Origin: an uncultured Lachnospiraceae bacterium
GTDB lineage: Bacteria > Bacillota > Clostridia > Lachnospirales > Lachnospiraceae
Assembly (NCBI GenBank): GCA_910584915.1
Contig: CAJUDM010000022.1
Span: forward strand, 1-64,000
Reading direction: 5' to 3'
Length of the DNA: 64,000 bases
The position numbers and the translations under genes are program-made. The notes beneath the pieces were generated by a model, which saw only the letters and a list, made by a program, of their open reading frames with translations, did no database searches and was not told the origin of the DNA. Of this stretch, positions 54,199 through 62,509 are shown piece after piece (within the stretch, counting starts at the first letter, position 1; each line of letters starts with the position of its first letter).

Positions 54199-55371
54199 TT
54201 ATCCCCTGTTTTTCTTGTTATATACATCAAAGGCTACCGCTGCCAGAAGCACAAAGCCCTTTATAACCTGTGTTTTGTCTGCGCCGACGCCCATCAGCAT
54301 AAGCCCGTTGTTTAAGACCGCCATCACCAGGCCGCCGACCATCGTCGCAATGACGGTTCCGACACCGCCCGATACAGCCGCACCGCCGATGAATACGGAT
54401 GCGATGGCGTCCATCTCCCATGAAGTGCCGTCCGCCGGTCCCGCCGCCGTGGAGCGCCCCACAAACAGGATGCCTGCCACTGCCGCCAGGACGGACATGT
54501 TGAGCATCGTGAGAAAATACGTTCTTCTTACATTGACGCCGGAGAGTTCCGCCGCCGCCTTATTTCCGCCCACCGCATAGACATGGCGTCCGAAGGATGT
54601 TCTCTCTGTGATCAGATAGTACAGGATAATCAGGATCACAAGGATCAGCCCCGGGATCGGAAAACTCGTTCCCACTCTCCCGCTTCCGAAAAGCCATGTC
54701 GCATAGCCGATCACCACCGACACGATCCCGATGCGGACCGCATACGGCCAGAACTCCTCTTTCTTTCCGGTAACATCCCCCGAATGGGTAAACTTCCTCA
54801 TCTGGGCAGCCACAAACACAGCTATCGCAATGATTCCAAGCAATAAAGTTGAGTTGTTCATCCCGGTAAAAGCAGGTCCCCATTCAGGAAGATAACCGGC
54901 ACCAAACCATTTCAGCTCTGAGGGAACAGGAACTGAAATTGAGTTTGATATCCAAATAACACCGCCTCTGAAGATCATCATGCCGCCAAGCGTTGTGATG
55001 AATCCCGGAATGCCGAGCCTCGATAAGAAAAATCCCTGCCACGCCCCGGCTATCATGCCGATCACCAGCGCGATCAGAATCGCAATATACCACGGCAGGT
55101 TAAACTGGCGGGCGGTGATCGCCATTACCATGGAGGCAAATCCTGCGACCGAACCCACCGACAGATCGATCTGTCCGATCACGATTACCATGAGCATTCC
55201 CAAAGCCAAAACCAATACATAGGCGTTTCCCGATATTAAATTTTGAAAGTTCGAGGAAGTAACCATCTTACCTCCCGATGCAATATTGAAAATTATGATG
55301 AGCGCTGCCAGGGCAACTACCATCGTATATTGACGAAGATCTTCGCCCAACACCTTTTTAATATATTTCAT
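54199..55371 (-). CDS. Sugar ABC transporter permease (GguB/XylH-like)
   Basis: A 390-residue polytopic membrane protein of the BPD_transp_2 family, with about ten membrane segments and VIGQIDLSVGSVAGFASMVM plus SVFIGGAAVSGGVGTVIATM near the C-terminus. GAGGAG precedes ATG 55371. It lies 12 bp after the ATPase gene and would carry the sugar delivered by the adjacent binding protein. Confidence 0.94.
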   Translation of the reverse strand: MKYIKKVLGEDLRQYTMVVALAALIIIFNIASGGKMVTSSNFQNLISGNAYVLVLALGMLMVIVIGQIDLSVGSVAGFASMVMAITARQFNLPWYIAILIALVIGMIAGAWQGFFLSRLGIPGFITTLGGMMIFRGGVIWISNSISVPVPSELKWFGAGYLPEWGPAFTGMNNSTLLLGIIAIAVFVAAQMRKFTHSGDVTGKKEEFWPYAVRIGIVSVVIGYATWLFGSGRVGTSFPIPGLILVILIILYYLITERTSFGRHVYAVGGNKAAAELSGVNVRRTYFLTMLNMSVLAAVAGILFVGRSTAAGPADGTSWEMDAIASVFIGGAAVSGGVGTVIATMVGGLVMAVLNNGLMLMGVGADKTQVIKGFVLLAAVAFDVYNKKNRG

Positions 55372-55383
55372 GATCGTCTCCTC

Positions 55384-56913
55384 TTAAGCCGTTATGGTCA
55401 TCTTCTTCATTAACATTTCCTGATTTGCCTCTTTTGCGGAAATCTCTCCTGTGATCCTTCCCTCGAAAATCGTGTAAATGCGGTCCGCCATCCCGAGAAG
55501 CTCCGGGAGTTCCGAGGACACCAGAATGATCGCTTTCCCCTGGTCCGCAAGCTCATGGATCAGTTTATAGATCTCGTATTTCGCGCCCACATCGATACCC
55601 CTCGTGGGCTCATCCAGAATGAGAATATCCGGCTCTGTAAACATCCACTTGGAAAGAACGACTTTCTGCTGGTTTCCGCCCGACAAAGTGTTCACGCCGA
55701 CACCCACATCGCGGCACTTGATCTGCAGGGTATCCCTGTATTTTTCCGATGCCGCCCTCTCCTTGTCAAAATCCAGAAGCCCTTTTGTCTTGATCGTGTC
55801 AAGATTTGCGGAGACAACGGTTTTTCTGATCGTGTCGAGAAGATTTAACCCCAGTCCCTTTCTGTCCTCCGGCACATAGGCGATCTTATTTTTGATCGCT
55901 TCCCTGACCGAATTGATCTTAACCTCCCTGCCTCTTATCTTCATGTTTCCGCCTCGGAAGATCCCCATATTCTTTCCGAACAGAGATCTCATCAGTTCCG
56001 TTCTGCCCGCCCCCATAAGGCCGGCAAACCCGACGATCTCCCCGGCTCTGACATGAAACGCGGAATTTTTGCAGAGCATTTTCCCGGGAACTTTCGCATC
56101 CTCAACGCTCCAGTCCGAAACCTCAAGGATCACTTCCCCGATCTTCGGCGTATGCTCGGGATACCTGTTTTCAATCTCACGCCCCACCATCGCCCTGATG
56201 ATTTTGTTCTCGTCAACCTTGCCTGCCTCCACGGCGTAGCCGTCCACGGTTTTCCCGTCCCTGATCACCGTCACATAGTCGGAGACCGCAGCTATCTCAT
56301 TTAACTTGTGGGAGATCATAATACAGGTAATCCCCTGCTTTTTCAGTCCAAGCATCAACCGCAGCAGATTTTCCGAATCCGATTCATTTAACGACGAGGT
56401 CGGTTCATCCAGAATCAGCACTTTTACATTTTTGGACAACGCCTTTGCGATCTCGACAAGCTGCTGCTGCCCGACGCCCAGATTTTTGATGATCGCATTC
56501 GGATCAATATGTAAGCCGACCTCTTTCAGCAGCTCTCTTGTTCTCTTCCGCTGTTTCTCCCAGTTTATGAGCCCCTTTTCCACAATCTCATTGCCCATGA
56601 AAATGTTTTCCGCAACGGACAGCTCCGGAATCATCGTAAGCTCCTGGTGAATGATAACGATCCCTGCGCGCTCAGAGTCCTTGATGTTTTTGAACGCCAT
56701 TTTTTTACCCTGAAAAAAGATATCACCCTCGTAACTGCCATACGGATAGACGCCTGACAAAACTTTCATCAAAGTGGATTTCCCCGCGCCGTTTTCACCG
56801 CATATCGCATGGATGGAAGCCTCCGAAACTTCTAACGTCACATCGGAGAGCGCCTTAACTCCCGGAAATGTTTTGGTAATGTTTTTCATCTGCAAAATAT
56901 AACTCTCACCCAT
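55384..56913 (-). CDS. Sugar ABC transporter ATP-binding protein (MglA/GguA-like)
   Basis: A fused two-domain ABC ATPase typical of monosaccharide importers. Domain 1 has Walker A GENGAGKSTLMKVLSG, Q-loop IHQELTMIPEL and LGVGQQQLVEIAKALS. Domain 2 has a degenerate Walker A GLMGAGRTELMRSLFG and signature LSGGNQQKVVLSKW with DEPTRGIDVGAK. ATG 56913 (MGESYILQMKNI) has GGAGG 10 nt upstream; ATG 56922 is too close. It is the first gene of the transporter operon. Confidence 0.95.
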   Translation of the reverse strand: MGESYILQMKNITKTFPGVKALSDVTLEVSEASIHAICGENGAGKSTLMKVLSGVYPYGSYEGDIFFQGKKMAFKNIKDSERAGIVIIHQELTMIPELSVAENIFMGNEIVEKGLINWEKQRKRTRELLKEVGLHIDPNAIIKNLGVGQQQLVEIAKALSKNVKVLILDEPTSSLNESDSENLLRLMLGLKKQGITCIMISHKLNEIAAVSDYVTVIRDGKTVDGYAVEAGKVDENKIIRAMVGREIENRYPEHTPKIGEVILEVSDWSVEDAKVPGKMLCKNSAFHVRAGEIVGFAGLMGAGRTELMRSLFGKNMGIFRGGNMKIRGREVKINSVREAIKNKIAYVPEDRKGLGLNLLDTIRKTVVSANLDTIKTKGLLDFDKERAASEKYRDTLQIKCRDVGVGVNTLSGGNQQKVVLSKWMFTEPDILILDEPTRGIDVGAKYEIYKLIHELADQGKAIILVSSELPELLGMADRIYTIFEGRITGEISAKEANQEMLMKKMTITA

Positions 56914-56973
56914 CTGACTCATACCTCCCTTCCCTGTAGTATTCATTTTGCTCTCGTTATTTTAACTGTCTCT

Positions 56974-57002
56974 ATTGTAGAAAAATTGCCGCGGCCTGCC
57001 TA
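56974..57002 (-). promoter_or_regulatory. Predicted promoter for the sugar transporter
   Basis: On the minus strand TAGGCA, a 17-bp spacer, then TACAAT. The start point would be near 56967. The weak -35 suits activation from the palindrome directly upstream. Confidence 0.5.
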
Positions 57003-57009
57003 TTGCCGG

Positions 57010-57033
57010 ATGTCATATCTTTGACAGTGACAT
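57010..57033. promoter_or_regulatory. Candidate operator for the response regulator
   Basis: ATGTCA-N12-TGACAT, about 43-66 bp upstream of the predicted start, with a further TGTCA/TGACA inside. This is the usual site for an activator such as a NarL-type response regulator, and one is encoded upstream in the same region. Confidence 0.45.
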
Positions 57034-57042
57034 TCGTCAAAT

Positions 57043-57117
57043 AAAAAAACGGCCCGCATATGACAAATGTCATGCCAAAAATGGCATTGACATTTTTTAC
57101 TCATTTGCGAAACCGTT
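57043..57117 (-). terminator. Terminator after the family-1 solute-binding gene
   Basis: A long hairpin: AAACGG/CCGTTT outer arms, TGCG pairing, and a core AATGTCAATGCC/GGCATGACATT, then T7 on the minus strand. It separates the sensor genes from the transporter operon. Confidence 0.65.
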
Positions 57118-57142
57118 TTAAATACTTATTACTATATAATCT

Positions 57143-58459
57143 CTATTCATTCAGGAAGCTTCTGACCTGTTTTTCTGTCATCTGCAGCCCGATCTTTGAA
57201 TCCGTCCCGTTCTTTACGATATCATTGATGCCGGCGCCGATCATCTCCTCGACCGATGTGGTATCCTTGAAGTTATAATTCGGCTCGGCATGGTCCATGA
57301 TAGATGTGATCAGGTTGATGTCCATTCCGCCCTCCTCGGACAGCACCTGATTGATGCTAAGCATGGTCGTCATGGAATCGGTGACCGTTTTCAGTACGGA
57401 CGCGCCCCCCTTATAGGTATAGATCTCACTCTGGATCTCTATATCGTAACAGAAAGTTTTGATCAGCTCCCAGGCAAGCTCCTCGTTGTCCGTCCTGGAA
57501 TTCATGGCGAGCAAAAGCGTGCTCATGGTCGAATTGTTGTCGCCCCTTTCTCCCCGCGGCAGCGTGATGCAGTCAAGTTCAAAGTTCGTATACTTTTTTA
57601 TGTTCCACGGATAGGGCTTATAGGTCCTGTAATCCGACAAAAGCGCAGGCATGAACGCCACATTCCCCTTATCGAAGTCATCCGCCGTGACAATATTTCC
57701 TTTGGTGAGCCCGTCCATCTCCTTCAGGAAATCCACAGCCTCTATCGCATTTTCACTGAGCAGATTGCAGTTCGTACCGTCCCTGTCAAAGAAATCCACG
57801 CCATTTGTCATAAAGGCGTGCTGCCAGGTATAACCGCAGACGCCAAACTGATCCTCGATTCCATTGCCGTCCGTATCTTTTGTCACCCTGTCACAGATCT
57901 CATAAAAATCTTCCCAGGTCCAATCCTCCGGTATTTCCCTGATCCCCTCGTTTTTCAGCAGCGTTTTATTGACAAACATCATGCTCGGCACACTCTCGAA
58001 AGGAATCCCGTACTGACTGCCGGAAATATTTCCAAACTCGAAGGATGCGCTGTAATATCTGGATGTATCATAATCCGCATCCCTGTCGATATACCCGTCC
58101 AGATTCATCAGGGCGTCCGTACCCGCGAACGTAGAAAAATCTTCCGGCAGTACAAAGAAAACATCCGGCGCGTTTCCCTTGATCAGAGCGGACGCAATGT
58201 ATTCCGAATAGTCATCTTTCTGGATACCGCTGACATACTTAACCTTTACGCCGGGATGGTCCGCCTCAAACTTCTCCACCGCATCATCGATGAGCTGATA
58301 GGTGTAGGCATCCGGGACATCCCAGGGGCTTCCGGTAAAAAACCCTAACGTTATCGTCCTTTTCTGTTGGAAATAATATGCCGAAGCCGCCGCTGCCGCC
58401 AAAACCGCCGCCAGAAAAACGCCTGCGGCGAATTTTTTTCCTATGATCTTCTTTTTCAT
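57143..58459 (-). CDS. Extracellular solute-binding protein, family 1
   Basis: A membrane-anchored (N-terminal segment about 8-30, no lipobox Cys) family-1 binding protein with FEADHPGVKVKYV, MNLDGYIDRD, YGIPFESVPSMMFVNK and a Ca-binding-like DTDGNGIEDQFG segment. Such proteins deliver oligosaccharides. No permeases of that class are adjacent, so it may instead act as a sensor partner of the two-component system. It begins 5 bp after the response-regulator gene; ATG 58459 is chosen, although upstream TTG codons lie nearer the GGAGGAG site. Confidence 0.87.
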   Translation of the reverse strand: MKKKIIGKKFAAGVFLAAVLAAAAASAYYFQQKRTITLGFFTGSPWDVPDAYTYQLIDDAVEKFEADHPGVKVKYVSGIQKDDYSEYIASALIKGNAPDVFFVLPEDFSTFAGTDALMNLDGYIDRDADYDTSRYYSASFEFGNISGSQYGIPFESVPSMMFVNKTLLKNEGIREIPEDWTWEDFYEICDRVTKDTDGNGIEDQFGVCGYTWQHAFMTNGVDFFDRDGTNCNLLSENAIEAVDFLKEMDGLTKGNIVTADDFDKGNVAFMPALLSDYRTYKPYPWNIKKYTNFELDCITLPRGERGDNNSTMSTLLLAMNSRTDNEELAWELIKTFCYDIEIQSEIYTYKGGASVLKTVTDSMTTMLSINQVLSEEGGMDINLITSIMDHAEPNYNFKDTTSVEEMIGAGINDIVKNGTDSKIGLQMTEKQVRSFLNE

Positions 58460-58464
58460 CAAGG

Positions 58465-59118
58465 TCAACTTCTCCTCCACTGCACAGCCCAGATCGCCAA
58501 CTGTGTCCTGTCGCGCAGATCAAGCTTTTTTAAGACAGAACTCAAATAGTTTCTCACAGAGCCTTCCGTGAGGTAAAGCTCTGCCGCTATCTCCTTGTTG
58601 GACAGCCCCTTTGACACAAGCCCTATCACCTTCCACTCCGACTCCGTAATTTCCTTTATGTAATTCTCATCCACCGTGATGACCGCCGCGTTTTCTCTCG
58701 CCATCTGGGAAAACATCTTCACGACCTTCCCGGCGATATCCTCGTTGATCATGGCATTTCCGTGATACACCTTATGGATCGCCTCGATCAGACGGTCCGC
58801 GGAAATCCCCTTCAATAGATAGCCGCTGGCGCCATGCTTCAAAGCGCTGAAAATGTATTCATCGTCATCAAAGGTCGTCAGGATGATGATCTTTATCTCA
58901 GGATAGTTTTCCTTGATGATCTGGGTGCACTGCACGCCGTCCATCTCCGGCATTCTGACATCCATCAAAATGACATCCGGTTTGTCCCTCCTGACAGCCC
59001 TGACCACCTCGATACCGTTCGCCGCGGTGTCTACCGAAAAATCCGGATTGCCCGCCAGCACGATGCGCAGACTGTCTCTTATCAGTTCCTGATCGTCCGC
59101 AATAAGTATTTTAATCAT
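58465..59118 (-). CDS. NarL/LuxR-type response regulator
   Basis: A receiver domain with Asp53 (LMDVRMPEMDGVQ) and conserved Lys in YLLKGISADRL, followed by a LuxR-type helix-turn-helix (ESEWKVIGLVSKGLSNKEIA and YLTEGSVRNYLSSVLKKL). It overlaps the histidine-kinase stop by 8 bp and is transcribed with it. Its likely targets are its own operon and the transporter downstream. Confidence 0.95.
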   Translation of the reverse strand: MIKILIADDQELIRDSLRIVLAGNPDFSVDTAANGIEVVRAVRRDKPDVILMDVRMPEMDGVQCTQIIKENYPEIKIIILTTFDDDEYIFSALKHGASGYLLKGISADRLIEAIHKVYHGNAMINEDIAGKVVKMFSQMARENAAVITVDENYIKEITESEWKVIGLVSKGLSNKEIAAELYLTEGSVRNYLSSVLKKLDLRDRTQLAIWAVQWRRS

Positions 59119-60406
59119 TTTCCTTCCCCCACCTTATCGGAATTTCCGCCATCACGCAAAATCCGCCTTTTCCGTCAACCTGTATCTTCCCGCCGAGCAT
59201 GTCCAGCCGTTCTTTCATGTGTGTGAGCCCAAAGCCCGGCTCAATATTTTCCGCGCCGATACCGTTATCCTTTATGGTTATCGTCACAATATTGTATTCC
59301 CGTGTGATCCGGATCTTCACCCTGTCCGCCTTTCCGTGTCTAATGGAATTGGTGATGCTCTCCTGAATGATCCGGTAGATCACTTCCTCCTCATCCTCGC
59401 CGAAGGACAGCCTGCCCGCACTGTTGTCCAATGTGATATCCGCCTTGGAGGCAGCGCTCATCTGGGAAATCATTTTCCTGATTGCCGACAGCAGGTCCCT
59501 CTGTTCGAGCGCGTCGGGCCGCAGTTCGTTGACGGAACGCCTTACATCCGTCATGCCCTGCCTTGCCACATCGGAGACCAGGGAAAGATACCGCTTCAAC
59601 GTTTCAGGTGAGACATCCGCCACCGCCTGCGCCGCGTCGATCCCTGCGATAATGCCGGTCAGGGTGTGCCCCAGCGTGTCATGTATCTCTCTTGCCAGCC
59701 TGTTTCTCTCCCTCGTCTGCGCCAGTTTCTCCGACTCGGCGGCATACATTTCAAGTTCCCTGTTTGCATCCTGAAGCCGCTCGTTCAGGGAATTGATCTC
59801 ATCCTTTTCATCCATCTGTTCCCGCAGGTGCAAAATGGTGTATACAATAAACAGAATGATGTTCAACGTCGCGAAAAGATTTTTGATCAGGATCAGGATC
59901 GCTGCCACTGTCCCGATATAATACTCCGTATAGGTCTCAAAGGAAATAATGTCAAAAATATTGGAGCAGGCGTTGAAATCAAAGATCAGGAAAAATGTAC
60001 TGCCCAGTATCAGGGGGAGGAGTTTTTTGCTGCTTCCCTCAAAGTATTTCATGATATGCGCCACAAAGAGAAGTATGACGCCGTTATAGTTTACCTGCAG
60101 CGCGGCGATCACAGAAACGGTACAGATAAATTCCATGACAATAACAGCCCACTGGTGTTTTATCTCATAGTTATCATGCACGTACATCAGAACCATCAAA
60201 AGCACAAAAAAGCTGAGGGAAATAAGCAGCATTTTCCCCGGGACCGGCGGCAGGGTGTTTACCTTTTTCAAAAACATAACTGCCCCCCCGGAGTTCCCGA
60301 TTTTCAGTATGGTCACCGCGGAAACAACGGAGATATACAGCACCGCTATGAAGTTAAAGCTTTTCATAAAACTCAATGTGGAATTCTTAAGCGCCGATGT
60401 GTCCAT
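59111..60406 (-). CDS. Membrane histidine kinase (HisKA_3 type)
   Basis: A 431-residue kinase with six or so N-terminal membrane segments (to about residue 195), a short coiled coil, then HisKA_3 with RLAREIHDTLGHTLTG (His242) and an HATPase_c domain (IYRIIQESITNSIRHGKADR, DNGIGAENIEPGFGLTHMKE). There is no extracellular sensor domain of useful size, so the signal is probably passed from the adjacent exported binding protein. It starts 3 bp after that gene. Confidence 0.94.
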   Translation of the reverse strand: MDTSALKNSTLSFMKSFNFIAVLYISVVSAVTILKIGNSGGAVMFLKKVNTLPPVPGKMLLISLSFFVLLMVLMYVHDNYEIKHQWAVIVMEFICTVSVIAALQVNYNGVILLFVAHIMKYFEGSSKKLLPLILGSTFFLIFDFNACSNIFDIISFETYTEYYIGTVAAILILIKNLFATLNIILFIVYTILHLREQMDEKDEINSLNERLQDANRELEMYAAESEKLAQTRERNRLAREIHDTLGHTLTGIIAGIDAAQAVADVSPETLKRYLSLVSDVARQGMTDVRRSVNELRPDALEQRDLLSAIRKMISQMSAASKADITLDNSAGRLSFGEDEEEVIYRIIQESITNSIRHGKADRVKIRITREYNIVTITIKDNGIGAENIEPGFGLTHMKERLDMLGGKIQVDGKGGFCVMAEIPIRWGKEND

Positions 60407-60409
60407 TTG

Positions 60410-61384
60410 CTACTGCCATCCCTTTGTACTGAATTCGTCTATGTTATCCTCGCTGATCAGATTGACCGAAACCTTTATTTTCTTTTCGACCGGCCTGCCC
60501 TCTATCATATTGTAAAGCTGATCCACCGCGCTCTGTCCGATTTCAGACGGATACTGTGCTGACGTTGCGAGCATGATTTCTTCTTTTATCATTGCCTTCG
60601 CCTCCGGCGCGCCGTCCACTCCGAGGACAGAAATGCCGTCCAGCCTCCCGTAGTCCTTCAGCGCCGCCATCACGCCGAGGGCGCCCACATCGTTGATGCA
60701 AAAAACGACATCAAAGTCCGCACCCTTTTTCAGTTCTTCGATCATCAGGGGCATGGCGATCTCAAGCTGTCCCGCATAATCCAGCCTGCCTGTGATCTCA
60801 AAGTTCCCATTCCCCTCTATCGTATCCGCAAACCCCTCCACGCGGTCATTCGATGATTTGGTCGTCGGATGTTCAAAGATCAGGATCTTTCCCTCCGCCT
60901 TTTTCTGCAGAAGATACTCGGCGCAGAGCACCCCCGCATGATAGTTGTCCGACACAACCGTGCAGTCCGCCAGGCTTTCATCATAGATCTCCGTGTCCAC
61001 AAATATGATCTTTACGCCCTTCTCCCTCCCGTACTCGACGGCGGGAATGATCTTCTCGAAATCAACAGGCGCAATAAAGATGGCTTCCACGCCCTCGTCT
61101 ATCAGGTCATAGATCTGTTTTGTCTGTCTGACCGCGTCGAGCGCCGGGTCCCTTGTGATCAGGATATCCCCGTTTGATTCCACGGTGGCGCGTATCGTCT
61201 CGTTGATCACTTCAAAGAACGGATTGTTCATGGTCATATAGGTCGCCCCGAATTTATGTACGTTCTCCCTCTGAGTCAGGGAAAAATCATTGTTTTTATC
61301 AAGAACAGCCAGTACAGCCAAAAGGACCAGCACCGCCGCCATCGTATAAAATACCGTTTTCATTCGATTGCATAAAAGTCTCAT
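60410..61384 (-). CDS. Exported sugar-binding protein, likely sensor of the two-component system
   Basis: A 324-residue type I periplasmic-binding fold (Peripla_BP_4; RbsB-like) with one N-terminal membrane segment and no lipobox Cys. Seen: FGATYMTMNNPFFEVINETI, FIAPVDFEKIIPAVEYGREK and CINDVGALGVMAAL. It is first in an operon with a histidine kinase and response regulator, so sugar-loaded protein probably triggers the kinase. ATG 61384 has AGAGGA 9 nt upstream and overlaps the stop of a short upstream frame (ATGA). Confidence 0.9.
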   Translation of the reverse strand: MRLLCNRMKTVFYTMAAVLVLLAVLAVLDKNNDFSLTQRENVHKFGATYMTMNNPFFEVINETIRATVESNGDILITRDPALDAVRQTKQIYDLIDEGVEAIFIAPVDFEKIIPAVEYGREKGVKIIFVDTEIYDESLADCTVVSDNYHAGVLCAEYLLQKKAEGKILIFEHPTTKSSNDRVEGFADTIEGNGNFEITGRLDYAGQLEIAMPLMIEELKKGADFDVVFCINDVGALGVMAALKDYGRLDGISVLGVDGAPEAKAMIKEEIMLATSAQYPSEIGQSAVDQLYNMIEGRPVEKKIKVSVNLISEDNIDEFSTKGWQ

Positions 61385-61512
61385 TTCATCTTATCCTCTG
61401 AATCGAGCAGGAGAAGAACCATCTTTCCCTGCTCGCCGCACCGCCTGCATGCTGCCCTTGCAGCAAACTTCTTCATGCCGGTAGGCGCATAAAAAGCAAA
61501 AGGAAAGAACAT
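61381..61512 (-). CDS. Possible 43-residue upstream peptide coupled to the sensor gene
   Basis: The frame from ATG 61512 to TGA 61381 reads MFFPFAFYAPTGMKKFAARA, then ACRRCGEQGKMVLLLL and ends DSEDKMK. It contains CRRC and its stop overlaps the ATG of the binding-protein gene. A 9-bp hairpin (61511-61533) sits on its start and there is no clear ribosome site. It may be a leader peptide or a chance frame. Confidence 0.3.
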   Translation of the reverse strand: MFFPFAFYAPTGMKKFAARAACRRCGEQGKMVLLLLDSEDKMK

Positions 61513-61533
61513 ATAAGCCCGGCAGGCTTATAT
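61511..61533. other. Hairpin upstream of the sugar-sensing operon
   Basis: ATATAAGCC-CGGCA-GGCTTATAT, a perfect 9-bp stem. It may end the XRE gene transcript (weak T content) or control the leader of the binding-protein operon. The remaining 61534-61643 holds nothing recognisable. Confidence 0.55.
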
Positions 61534-61643
61534 TGATCTTCCCTCAACTATTCATCTGATATGCGACAGGATACTCTCTCTCCGGTCATTTTCTGCCATT
61601 GAACATAGTATAGCAACTCAGAAGATAAAAATCAATAGTCGTT

Positions 61644-62153
61644 TTATTCATTTTTGCGTGTCAGGAAAGCCCCAATAACCGCACCTGTGAGGATCATCGG
61701 CGCCGCTCTGACAAACAGCCATTCAAATGAGTGGATTGCCACTCCGAGTACAGCGGTTTCGGGATCGCTGTAGTCCCATCCCAGATAAGGGCTTTCTGAT
61801 ACCGACAGGATTGCAAAAATTGCTGCTGTGATCACGCACAAGGCGATAAGGAACCAATGCAGAATCCTTCTCCTTGCGGTTTTTCTCCGCGCGAGCTGCA
61901 AATTTATCACCTCCAGTTTTGCAGAAATCGCCTTTAAATCATCAACCTCCGACTCGATGACGTTTTTTCCGAGCAGCGTACTCACGGGCGTTTCCAGGGC
62001 TTCCGATATGGAGATCAACATATCCGAATCGGGAACCGACAATCCCTGTTCCCATTTGGAAACTGTCTGCCGCACGACGTTCAGCTTGATGGCAAGCTCC
62101 TGTTGTGAAAGTCCTTTTGACTTTCTGATTGTTTTTATATTTTCGTTGAGCAT
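61644..62153 (-). CDS. XRE family regulator with membrane tail
   Basis: A 169-residue protein: an N-terminal XRE helix-turn-helix (IKTIRKSKGLSQQELAIKLN, VSKWEQGLSVPDSDML) and a C-terminal pair of membrane segments (LHWFLIALCVITAAIFAIL and FVRAAPMILTGAVIGAFL). The type is common in Firmicutes and may be controlled by membrane localisation. ATG 62153 has AGGAGG 9 nt upstream. Confidence 0.9.
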   Translation of the reverse strand: MLNENIKTIRKSKGLSQQELAIKLNVVRQTVSKWEQGLSVPDSDMLISISEALETPVSTLLGKNVIESEVDDLKAISAKLEVINLQLARRKTARRRILHWFLIALCVITAAIFAILSVSESPYLGWDYSDPETAVLGVAIHSFEWLFVRAAPMILTGAVIGAFLTRKNE

Positions 62154-62246
62154 GAAGCATCGCCTCCTTTCACCACTATTATGGGCAAAACCGCCCGTTG
62201 CCGCAAGCAACGCAAATTAACATTGCCGCTTTTTCAGATGGCACCA

Positions 62247-62275
62247 TTGACTCCCGCGCATATTACGGATATACT
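62247..62275 (+). promoter_or_regulatory. Near-consensus promoter upstream of the pseudouridine synthase
   Basis: TTGACT, a 17-bp spacer, then TATACT on the plus strand. It is 235 bp before the rluA-type start, giving a long leader that includes the third copy of the dispersed motif. Confidence 0.65.
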
Positions 62276-62301
62276 CTCATTATTGCTATAGTGAAATACC
62301 C

Positions 62302-62390
62302 CGCAGCAGTCGCCAGTGGATATCCAAGGCGAACAAGTTCGCCGGCAAGCACGGCTACCTGGCTCGTTGCCCGCGGAAATAAATTATCAG
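62302..62390 (+). repeat. Full copy of the dispersed three-site motif
   Basis: GCAGCAGTCGCCAGTGGATA near its left and CTGGCTCGTTGCCCGCGGAA near its right match the copy upstream of the AraC-type gene; the right block also matches the one near 27800. It lies in the 356-bp gene-free stretch 62154-62509. Confidence 0.6.
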
Positions 62391-62509
62391 CCCTGTCTCT
62401 CACTGTTCAAACATGCAGATTTCAGTGGAACATGGCATTTCCGCCTCCACGGAAAGAATACCCTGATTTTCAAAAAACTTGCAACAAAATACAGGCATGG
62501 AGTAGACCG

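Noticed and set aside
62198..62509. Upstream in-frame extension of the pseudouridine synthase
   Set aside because: The added residues are not family-like, contain a promoter and the dispersed motif, and a good ribosome site precedes ATG 62510.
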